Assembly (NCBI GenBank): GCA_014879945.1
Contig: JACSRE010000226.1
Location: 1 to 35,385 of the forward strand
Direction of reading: 5' to 3'
Source: Myxococcus sp.
GTDB taxonomy: Bacteria > Myxococcota > Myxococcia > Myxococcales > Myxococcaceae
Length of the DNA: 35,385 bases
In this document: positions 1-9,741 of the stretch, piece by piece
How the letters are laid out: each line of letters opens with the position of its first letter
How positions within the stretch are numbered: position 1 is the stretch's first letter
Program-made: the position numbers and the translations under genes
Notes under the pieces: model-generated
The model's database searches: none
What the model saw: only the letters and a program-made list of their open reading frames with translations
What the model was told of the DNA's origin: nothing

Positions 1-95
1 ACCGAGCTGACGGCGAAGGGCAAGCTGCCCGCGGCCACCACCTTCTGCCAGGCCTCGATGGCCGCGGGCAGCTTGCCCTTCGCCGTCAGCTCGGT
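1..95. repeat. Perfect 37-base inverted repeat at window start
   Basis: Bases 1-37 are the exact reverse complement of bases 59-95, separated by a 21-base loop (38-58). The arms lie inside the coding sequence of the TPR-like gene and run to the very edge of the window, so the full repeat could be longer. A perfect 37-base palindrome inside a protein gene is unlikely to be selected. A fold-back chimera at a contig end is the simplest explanation; a genuine cruciform or terminator-like hairpin is less likely. Confidence 0.9.
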
Positions 96-131
96 GGCCT
101 TGTCCTTCAACGCCCGCACCTGGTCGCTCAT
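1..131 (-). CDS. TPR-type protein, N-terminal fragment cut by window edge
   Basis: An ATG at 129-131 is preceded by a good ribosome-binding site (AGGAG, about 9 bases upstream). The first 33 residues begin MSDQVRALKDKATELTAKGK and continue into an amphipathic helix with the Ala/Trp/Val spacing of a tetratricopeptide repeat, so a TPR scaffold protein is likely. It lies 20 bases after the stop of the upstream Cys-rich lipoprotein and is probably the last visible gene of that operon. From base 95 to the window edge the sequence is an exact reverse complement of bases 59-95, so residues after about 34 may not be the real protein. No signal peptide is visible, which suggests a cytoplasmic protein. 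The TPR call rests on one helical hairpin only. Confidence 0.55.
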   Translation of the reverse strand, partial: MSDQVRALKDKATELTAKGKLPAAIEAWQKVVAAGSLPFAVSS

Positions 132-151
132 CGGTCTCTTCTCCTGGGGTG

Positions 152-1324
152 CTACTGGCACACGCCGTTCACGCACGTCTGCGGCATGGAGCACGACCGC
201 CCGCAGCCGCCGCAGTTCATCGGGTTGGTGAGGAGCGCGGCCTCGCAGCCGTCGCTCATGATGAAGTTGCAGTCACCGAAGCCCGGGTCGCAGTTGGAGC
301 GCGTGCACATGCCCATGACGCACAGCCGCGTGGCGTTGGCGACCATCGGGCACGCCAGCCCACAGGCGTTGCAGTTGTCGGGGTCGTAGCGCAGGTCGGC
401 GCACGCGCCGCTGCACGCCACCAGCGGCATCAGGCAGGCGCTCTGGCACTGGCCCATGCGGCAGACCGAGCCGGGCGCGCAGGCCACGCCGCACGTTCCG
501 CAGTGCTCGCTGTCCGTCGCCAGGGTGACGCACTCGCCCTGACAGAACGCCTGCCCAGCGCCGCAGGAGGGGACACAGCCGCCAGCCACGCAGCGCGTCC
601 CCGGCGCGCACGCCATGCCGCAGGCGCCGCAGTTGAAGACGTCGGCGCTGGTGTCGACACAGTAGGGGCCACACCGGGTCGTCGCTTGAGGGCACGAGAG
701 CCCGCAGGTGCCCGCGAGGCACGCCAGGTCGGGAGGGCACGCCAGGCCGCACGCCCCGCAGTTCGCGCGGTCGTGGCGTGGGTCGAGGCAGGCGCCCTGA
801 CACTCAATCAGCGGCGCGACGCACCGGGCGCTGCACACGCCGTCGACGCAGACGCCGGCCGCGCAGTCTGCGTTGCGCGCGCACCCGCCGCCGGCAGGAC
901 ACGCCGCGCACGTCGCGCCGCCGCAGTCCACGCCCGTCTCGGCGCCGTTCCTCCGGCCGTCGGCGCAGGTGGGCGCCACGCAGCGCCCGCTCGAACACCC
1001 CCGGCTCACGCAGTCCACCTCGGTGACGCAGGCCGCGCCCTCGGCACACCCGCCGCAAGCGCCGCCGCAGTCGACGTCACGCTCGTCGCCGTTTCGAACC
1101 CCGTCAGTGCACGCCGGAGGCACGCACCGCCTGCGGGCGCAGCGCCCCGAGCCGCAGTCACCATCGGTCTCGCACGCCGCCGCCATCGGACACGGCGCGC
1201 AGTCGGGCCCGCCGCAGTCGACGTCGCTCTCCTGCCCGCCCTTGCGGCCGTCGTCACACGTCGACGCCGGCCGCGCAGCGCAGCCCACCAGGCAGAGCAG
1301 CGCGAGGCTCAGCAGTTGCCGCAT
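152..1324 (-). CDS. Cys-rich lipoprotein with Stig1-like repeats (390 aa)
   Basis: Predicted secreted lipoprotein, function unknown. The start at 1324 gives a signal peptide ending in a lipobox (LVGC, Cys15). About 66 of 390 residues are Cys. Three N-terminal repeats (near 23-65, 72-115, 120-165) carry the pattern C-x-D-G-x2-N-G-x-E-x-D-V-D-C-G-G. Four Stig1-like repeats follow (about 169-345, signature NCGACG...C). The C-terminal module (about 344-390) has GDCN...DGCE...NCGGCG, a motif common in myxobacterial surface proteins. The even Cys spacing implies extensive disulfide bonding outside the cytoplasm. It overlaps the upstream paralogue by 16 bases and shares its 3+4+1 domain order, so the pair is a tandem duplication. 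Proteins of this type are often misannotated by short Cys-rich matches, and no enzymatic motif is visible. Confidence 0.88.
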   Translation of the reverse strand: MRQLLSLALLCLVGCAARPASTCDDGRKGGQESDVDCGGPDCAPCPMAAACETDGDCGSGRCARRRCVPPACTDGVRNGDERDVDCGGACGGCAEGAACVTEVDCVSRGCSSGRCVAPTCADGRRNGAETGVDCGGATCAACPAGGGCARNADCAAGVCVDGVCSARCVAPLIECQGACLDPRHDRANCGACGLACPPDLACLAGTCGLSCPQATTRCGPYCVDTSADVFNCGACGMACAPGTRCVAGGCVPSCGAGQAFCQGECVTLATDSEHCGTCGVACAPGSVCRMGQCQSACLMPLVACSGACADLRYDPDNCNACGLACPMVANATRLCVMGMCTRSNCDPGFGDCNFIMSDGCEAALLTNPMNCGGCGRSCSMPQTCVNGVCQ

Positions 1325-2670
1325 TGGAGCACCCCGTTGCAGTTCTGGAAGCCGCCGGGACAGGGCCCGAGTGGAATCATCGCCGGCCGCGGAATCATCA
1401 TGGTGTCGTCGCACAGGCACTGCAGCACCCCGTCGCAGGCCTCGCAGCCCGAGCACGAGAGCTGGTACGAGCCCGGCGGGAGTGGGCCGCAGCACCGGCC
1501 CATCACGCACGCCTCGCTCATGCCGCAGGCGTTGCCGCAGCCGCCGCAGTGACTCGACGAGACGAGCAGCTCGGCCTCGCACCCATCGGCGATGGCGCCG
1601 TTGCAGTCGTCGAAGCCGGGCTGGCACGCGCCGATGATGCAGGTGGCGCTGGCGCAGGCGGGCGCGGCGTGGGGCGGCGGCGGGCACGGCTGGCCGCACT
1701 GGCCGCAGTGGTCGGGGTCGAAGCGCGGGTCGACGCAGAGCGCGCCGGCGTTGCACGACAGCAACGGCGCCTGACAGCCGGTGACGCACATGCCGCCCAC
1801 GCACGCAGCGCCGGGCGCGCAGGGCAGGTTGCACCCGCCGCAGTGCTGAGGGTCGCGCGAGGGTGACACGCACGAGGCGCCGCAGGGCAGCTGGCCGAAG
1901 GGGCACGGCGACGCGCAGCCGCCGGCGATGCACGCCTCACCGGCGCCGCAGGGTTGGTTGCAGCCGCCGCAGTGGGCGGTGCTGCTGTCGACGTCGACGC
2001 ACACGCCTCCGCACGCCAGGGTGCCGCCGAGGCAGACGAGGGCGCACTGGCCGGCGATGCAGGCGCGGTCGCCCGCGCAGGTGGTGCCGCACGCCCCACA
2101 GTTCATCCGGTCGGTGCGGGGGTCCACGCACGCGCTGCCGCAGGTCAACAGCGGCGCCGCGCAGCGGCTCCCGCAGCGCCCGTCGACGCACTCTCCAGTC
2201 AGGCAGTCGGCGCTTCGCCCGCAGCCCTGGCCCGGCGCGCAGCGGGCGCAGGCGCCGCCCCCGCAGTCGACGTCCGTCTCGAGCCCGTCGCGCAGCGCGT
2301 TGGTGCACGAGGGCCCGACGCACCCGCCGTCGACGCAGGCGCCGCCGTCACACGGCGCGCCGCTGGTGCAGCCCGAGCCGTCCACACACGGCGCGCACGG
2401 GCCGCCGCAGTCGAGGCCCGTCTCGGCGCCGTTCTGGAGGCCATCGCCGCACGAGGGCGCAGCGCAGCGGTTCAACACGCACGCGCCGCTGGCGCAGTCG
2501 GCGTCGGCCAGGCACAGCTGGCCGGGGCCACACCCGGGGCAGCGCCCGCCGCCACAGTCGAGGTCGGTCTCGCGCCCGTTGAGGCGGCCGTCGGCGCAGT
2601 CGGCCGGCCGTTGGGTCACCAACTGACAGCCGGCCAGGAGGAGCAACGACACCAGCGAGGCGATTCTCAT
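1309..2670 (-). CDS. Cys-rich lipoprotein with Stig1-like repeats and cyanovirin-like tail (453 aa)
   Basis: Predicted surface lipoprotein. The start at 2670 (ATGA overlap with the cyclase stop) gives a signal peptide with lipobox LLAGC (Cys15). The domain order matches the downstream paralogue: three C-x-D-G...NG-x-E-x-D-x-D-C-G-G repeats (about 25-165), four Stig1-like Cys repeats (about 170-345), and a DDCN...DGCE...CGGCG module (about 350-393). It differs by a 57-residue tail (397-453) beginning LPPGSYQLSCSGC and ending NCNGVLQC. That pattern of GSY-x-x-S-C, L-x-C-x-C and N-x-N-G-x-L-x-C resembles one half of a cyanovirin-N (CVNH) sugar-binding domain. CVNH proteins bind mannose-type glycans; whether half a domain binds sugar is unknown. 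The protein is translationally coupled to the cyclase upstream. Confidence 0.88.
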   Translation of the reverse strand: MRIASLVSLLLLAGCQLVTQRPADCADGRLNGRETDLDCGGGRCPGCGPGQLCLADADCASGACVLNRCAAPSCGDGLQNGAETGLDCGGPCAPCVDGSGCTSGAPCDGGACVDGGCVGPSCTNALRDGLETDVDCGGGACARCAPGQGCGRSADCLTGECVDGRCGSRCAAPLLTCGSACVDPRTDRMNCGACGTTCAGDRACIAGQCALVCLGGTLACGGVCVDVDSSTAHCGGCNQPCGAGEACIAGGCASPCPFGQLPCGASCVSPSRDPQHCGGCNLPCAPGAACVGGMCVTGCQAPLLSCNAGALCVDPRFDPDHCGQCGQPCPPPPHAAPACASATCIIGACQPGFDDCNGAIADGCEAELLVSSSHCGGCGNACGMSEACVMGRCCGPLPPGSYQLSCSGCEACDGVLQCLCDDTMMIPRPAMIPLGPCPGGFQNCNGVLQCGNC

Positions 2671-5588
2671 GACGACACCAGGACAGACTCGGCCACGACG
2701 GGAGGAGGCGGCGCCGCGCCCTGCCGCGCGGCCTCGAGCACCGGCTTGAGCTCGGGCGCCACCGAGGTCAGGCGCAGGTAGACGACGTTGGGGCGCACGT
2801 TCACCTTGAGCACCTTGCCGTAGAGGTCTCCGGTGCGCAGGCCGCGGCCCTCGACCAGCCGCAGCTGCAGGTCGCTCAAGACCGGCAGGTCCTGCTCGAC
2901 GCGGAGCTCGAGCCCCAGCTCCGACAGCGCCTCGACGTGGGCCACCGCCACCAGCTCGCCGACCTGCTTGGCCTTGATGGTGGCGTAGCGGAGCTCGAGC
3001 GGCCTCGCCGGCGTCACCAGCTGCTCGGTCGCCGTCTGCAGCTTCACGTTGAGCGGCGCGCCCACCGCCAGCACCTCGTGAATCGTCATGGTGCCCTTCA
3101 CGCCCTTGGGCGAGACGACCTGCGAGGTGCCGAGGGTGAGCGCGTCGCCGCAGCGCTCGCGGGTCTGCTCCGAGATGAGCACCTGGCCGCCGACGGTGAA
3201 GGACTCGACGCGCGAGGTGAGGTTGATGGTGGCGCCGACGATGCCGTACTTGGCGCGCAGCTCGGAGCCGATGTTGCCCAGCACCACCTCGCCGCTGTGC
3301 ACGCCGATGCCCATCTCGACCTCGGGCAGGGCCTGCGACGCGTTCCACCGGTTGATCTCAGGCATCGCGTTGAGCATCTCGATGGCGCAGGCGACGGCGC
3401 GCTGCTCGGTGTTCTCGAGCGGCAGCGGCGCGCCGAAGACGACGAGGATGGCGTCGCCGATGAACTCGTCGATGGTGCCGCCGTAGCGGGTGATGATGCG
3501 CGTCATCGACTCGAGGTAGTGGTTGAGCAGCTTCACCACGTCTTCGGGCTCCATCGAGCCGCACATACTGGTGAAGCCGCGCAGGTCGGTCATCATGATG
3601 GTGACGAAGCCGCGCTGGCCGCCGAGCCGCAGGCCGTCGGGCGAGTCGAGCAGCTGCTGCACCACCTGCTCGGTGAGGTAGCGCCCGAACGTCTGCCGAA
3701 CGAACTCGCGCTCGCTCTCGGACTTCGCGTGGGCCCGGCGCGCCGCGCGGCCGCCCATGATGAGGCACAGCACCGAGCTGCCGGTGACGGCGATGGCGGG
3801 GCTCACGCCCGAGACCTGCAGGCCCGACGACGACAACAGGAACGAGGCGGTCAGCAGCGCCAACACCAGCAGCGCGTTGAGCAAGAGGCCCAGGCCCGTC
3901 GAGGCCGAGACGCCGACGGCGGCCGCCACCAGCGCGGCGGCCAGCACCAGCAGGGCGTTCGCCCACGCCGGCGCCCGCTCGAAGAAGTCTTCGTGGAGCA
4001 GGTTGGCCAGCATCGTCGCGTGGTGCTCGACGCCGGGGAGCTCGCCCAGCGGGCTGTTGCGCATGTCGGCCGCCGCGAGCGCGGTGGAGCCGACGAAGAC
4101 GTGCCGGCCCGCCAGCGCCGAGGGGTCGCCGCCGTTGCTCTTCACCGTCGCGATGGTGGTCGAGAAGCGCAGCGTCTGCTCGTCGAGCATCTCGAAGTCG
4201 GGCTCCGCGGGCGGGGTGGGCGTGGTGTCGAGCTCGAGCTCGAGCAGCCGGCCCGGGTCGGGCGAGTAGCGCGCCGTGCCACGCAGCGCCGCGCCGGCCG
4301 CCAGCAGCGCCGGGTCGATGGCCGACAGCGGCACCACCACGCCGTCGCGCGTCACCTTCGTCGCCTCGTCGAGCTTGAAGCGCTGGTCCTCGCCGAGCGG
4401 GTTGCCGGTGAGCGTCACCGTCGAGTCGGCGCGCACCATCGCCCACAGCGGCAGGTACTGCACGGGCCCGTCGCCGCGCGTGTCGTGGCGGCCCTGGTAA
4501 CGCACCAGCGTGCGCCCGAGCCCGTCGATGGGCACCCGGCGCTTGCCGCCGAGGTCCACGTGCGAGCCCGGGAAGACGCGAATCGCCGAGAGCGGCACGC
4601 CCAGGTGCTGCGCCGCCAGCCGCAGCGAGAGCGAGGGGAGCAGCCGGTCCTTCAGGCGCGCGACCAGCAGCGAGTGCCGCAGCACGTCGTCGCCGCCGTC
4701 GAGCAGCACGTTGGCCATCGCGATGGCGCGCGCCGACTTCGCGACCGGGTCCACGACGGGGTTGGGGGCCGCGTCGCCGCCCACCAGGCTGGTGTACTCG
4801 GGCAGCGAGGCCGCCGAGTCGTGCCAGGGAATGGAGTTCTCATCGAGCGCGCGCAGGGCGGCCGGCGACATCACCGGCCGCGACTCTCCGGTGAGCCTCG
4901 CGATGGTGAAGGTAAAGGTGGTGTTGCCGGAGCGCCGCGCGGCCTCTCCGACGGCGGTGTCCCACTCGGGGTGCTCACGCGACGGGTCCACGAGCGAGAC
5001 GTCGAAGGTGAGGCTCGCCGGGTTGGCCGCCGACACCACGTCGATGAGGCGCGCGTAGTTGAAGCGCGGCATCGGCCACCCCAGCCGGGTGATGGTCTCG
5101 TCGTCGATGGCCAGCACCACCACGTCGTCCTGGCGCACCGCCGAAGGGAGCGCGCGGCCGGTGGCCAGCTCGGCCTGGGACCGCTCGGGGAACCGCAGCC
5201 GGAAGAAGGCGTCGAGCGCGCGCGTCTCGAGGTAGTCGTCCACGCGGCCCCAGCGGAACACCGGCAGCAGCAGGCCCGCCACCACCACGCCCACGCCCAC
5301 CGCCCGCACCGCGCGCCCGCCACGCGGCGGCAACGTCTCGAGCCAGTCTTCCACCGCGTCGAGCCGCGCCAGCGCCGCCGCGAAGCCGTCGGCCACCAGG
5401 GCGCGCAGGCGGTAGAGCGCGACCGCCGCCACCAGCGCCGCGAGGGCGCTCACCAACAACGACAGCAGCGGAAACCCCAGCGCCGGCAGCCGCGTCGTCG
5501 CCGCCCAGGCCGCCTCGTCACGGAACGCCCAGAGGGCGGCCGCGCCGACGAGCACCACCAGCCCGGCGAGGTCGACGCGACGACCCAT
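2667..5588 (-). CDS. CHASE2-domain class III nucleotide cyclase (973 aa)
   Basis: Membrane receptor predicted to make a cyclic nucleotide in response to an extracytoplasmic signal. Hydrophobic segments lie near 8-22, 38-60 and 93-111. A periplasmic CHASE2 sensor covers about 115-540, followed by three closely spaced membrane helices (about 543-612) and a class III cyclase domain (about 655-840). Metal-binding Asp668 (MTDLRGFTS) and Asp712 (GDAILVVF) and transition-state residues Asn789 and Arg793 are present, so catalysis is plausible. The purine-selecting positions read Glu708 and Gly782 instead of the Lys and Asp/Thr of typical adenylyl cyclases, so GTP may be the substrate. A 130-residue C-terminal region (about 845-973) is beta-rich and could be a divergent PilZ-like domain (weak). 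The start lies 3 bases after the FecR-protein stop, and the stop overlaps the next gene by 4 bases. Confidence 0.93.
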   Translation of the reverse strand: MGRRVDLAGLVVLVGAAALWAFRDEAAWAATTRLPALGFPLLSLLVSALAALVAAVALYRLRALVADGFAAALARLDAVEDWLETLPPRGGRAVRAVGVGVVVAGLLLPVFRWGRVDDYLETRALDAFFRLRFPERSQAELATGRALPSAVRQDDVVVLAIDDETITRLGWPMPRFNYARLIDVVSAANPASLTFDVSLVDPSREHPEWDTAVGEAARRSGNTTFTFTIARLTGESRPVMSPAALRALDENSIPWHDSAASLPEYTSLVGGDAAPNPVVDPVAKSARAIAMANVLLDGGDDVLRHSLLVARLKDRLLPSLSLRLAAQHLGVPLSAIRVFPGSHVDLGGKRRVPIDGLGRTLVRYQGRHDTRGDGPVQYLPLWAMVRADSTVTLTGNPLGEDQRFKLDEATKVTRDGVVVPLSAIDPALLAAGAALRGTARYSPDPGRLLELELDTTPTPPAEPDFEMLDEQTLRFSTTIATVKSNGGDPSALAGRHVFVGSTALAAADMRNSPLGELPGVEHHATMLANLLHEDFFERAPAWANALLVLAAALVAAAVGVSASTGLGLLLNALLVLALLTASFLLSSSGLQVSGVSPAIAVTGSSVLCLIMGGRAARRAHAKSESEREFVRQTFGRYLTEQVVQQLLDSPDGLRLGGQRGFVTIMMTDLRGFTSMCGSMEPEDVVKLLNHYLESMTRIITRYGGTIDEFIGDAILVVFGAPLPLENTEQRAVACAIEMLNAMPEINRWNASQALPEVEMGIGVHSGEVVLGNIGSELRAKYGIVGATINLTSRVESFTVGGQVLISEQTRERCGDALTLGTSQVVSPKGVKGTMTIHEVLAVGAPLNVKLQTATEQLVTPARPLELRYATIKAKQVGELVAVAHVEALSELGLELRVEQDLPVLSDLQLRLVEGRGLRTGDLYGKVLKVNVRPNVVYLRLTSVAPELKPVLEAARQGAAPPPPVVAESVLVSS

Positions 5589-5591
5589 CGT

Positions 5592-6772
5592 CTACTTCCC
5601 CACCGTGAAGGCGTAGACCTTCGACGACGCGCCCGAGAAGCCCTTCGCGTCGATGCCGGTGACGCGCCAGAACCACTTGCCCTTCGCCAGCGGCGTCGGC
5701 CACGAGACGGTGGTGGTCTGCACGGTGGTGTCGGTGAGGTCGACGACGAAGTCGGCGTCGCGCGCCACCTCGACGAGGTAGCTCGACGCCTCGGGCACGG
5801 GCTGCCACTCCAGGCGCGCGTCGGCGCCGAGCGCGCCCTTGAGCGGGCCCACCACCTGCGGCGGCTGGGGCAGCGCGGTCGGCTCGGCCGTCTTGCCGTC
5901 AACCGACATCGTGGTGCCCTTGCCGGCCGGCACCTCGACCGGCTTCGCGTTCGGATCGTTGGCGGGCGCGATGGCCACCACGCCCTCGAGCGTCTCGAGG
6001 CGCGCGCCGCCGCCCTCTTCGTTCTCGAAGCGGAACTGGGTGCCGCGCACCGAGGCCACCGCGACGCGCGTCGAGGCCTCGAAGCGCGAGCCCTGGGTCG
6101 CCTTGCGCACGTCGGCCACGATGCCGCCGGTGATGACGTCAATCTTCACCTGCCGGTCTCCGCCAGCCGCCAGGCTCAGCACCGCCATCTTGATGATGGA
6201 CTCGGGCTTCACCTCGATGCCGCTGCCGTCCTTGAGGTGAATCGTCACCTTGGCGTTGGGGCCGGTCTTCACCAGCTCGTTCACCAGCACCGGCATGCCC
6301 GGCTCGGCCGGCTTGAAGGAGCGCTCGTCGGCGCCGAGGAAGGCAGGCCCTGAGGTGGCCGCGACGCGCGCGACCACCTCGTCGGGCGCCCGCTCCACGT
6401 ACCGCAGCGAGATGCCCAGCTGGTCGGTGCGCTGTGGCGCCGGCGCGAGGCCGAAGACGCGGCTCTTCGGCAGCCCCGCCTCGACGAGCGCCGCCGCGAT
6501 GGCCTTCGCGCTCGCCAGCCCCTTGCCGTTGACGCGCTCGGCGTCGGGCACGATGGCCGCGACCGTGACGGCGCGCACCAGCCGGTAGCGCTCCACCTCT
6601 TTGGCGAGGTCGGCGAGGCACCCCTGCCCTTCGGGCGTCTTCACCCACGCCTCGGTCACCGGCTTGCCCAGGCGAATGTAGCCGGCCTCGAGCTTCACTC
6701 CGCCGCAGCGGTCGGCCGCGCCCGAGGTGGACGCGGCGAGCGCGGTGACGAGAAAGACCAGTGCGACGTGGT

Positions 6773-6776
<4 letters not shown>
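5592..6776 (-). CDS. Secreted FecR-domain protein (394 aa)
   Basis: Predicted periplasmic or outer-membrane-associated protein. The signal peptide is residues 1-20 (cleavage near STSGA/AD). Residues about 30-125 look like a degenerate OmpA-type peptidoglycan-binding fold (helix, KAIAAALVEAGLPKSRV, then strand). The FecR domain spans about 165-290 with the hallmark VASVRGTQFRFE segment. A fibronectin III-like module fills about 305-394 (LEWQPVPEASSYLVEV... WRVTGID). FecR domains were first described in iron-citrate signalling, but no FecI sigma factor or TonB receptor is nearby. This belongs to the separate class of secreted FecR proteins found next to CHASE2 sensors. It overlaps the upstream OmpA gene by 4 bases (ATGA) and ends 3 bases before the cyclase, which suggests it passes information to, or physically supports, the CHASE2 receptor. 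Confidence 0.88.
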
Positions 6777-9577
<2,801 letters not shown>

Positions 9578-9741
9578 GAGCGGCCGAGCGTACGAGGCTC
9601 CCGGTCGAAGGGAGTCAGATTTCGACAGCGCGCCGTTCATCACAGCCCGGCTGGAACCGCCGCTCGGAGGAACGCGAGCAACAGCGCAGACGTTCTGCAC
9701 CCGGCGTGGTTTGGTTTGGCGCCTCTGGAGGGGAGCACGAC
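9578..9741. promoter_or_regulatory. Divergent intergenic region between OmpA operon and DUF4139 pair
   Basis: This 164-base gap separates two outward-facing gene groups and must hold promoters for both. No clear -35/-10 pair or strong palindrome was found. A short CTCCC/GGGAG inverted repeat near 9598-9615 is too weak to interpret. For the plus-strand gene a ribosome-binding site (GGAGGGG) lies at about 9727-9733. Confidence 0.4.

Noticed and set aside
2937-6353. Long plus-strand open frame of over 1100 codons opposite the cyclase and FecR genes
   Set aside because: It encodes an Arg/His/Gly/Ala-rich protein with no domain, crosses two genes with clear domain matches on the minus strand, and arises because high-GC codon use removes stops from the opposite strand.
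9640-9700. Longer N-terminus for the OmpA/TSP3 protein
   Set aside because: Upstream starts lack a ribosome-binding site and would bury the clear signal peptide that begins at 9577.
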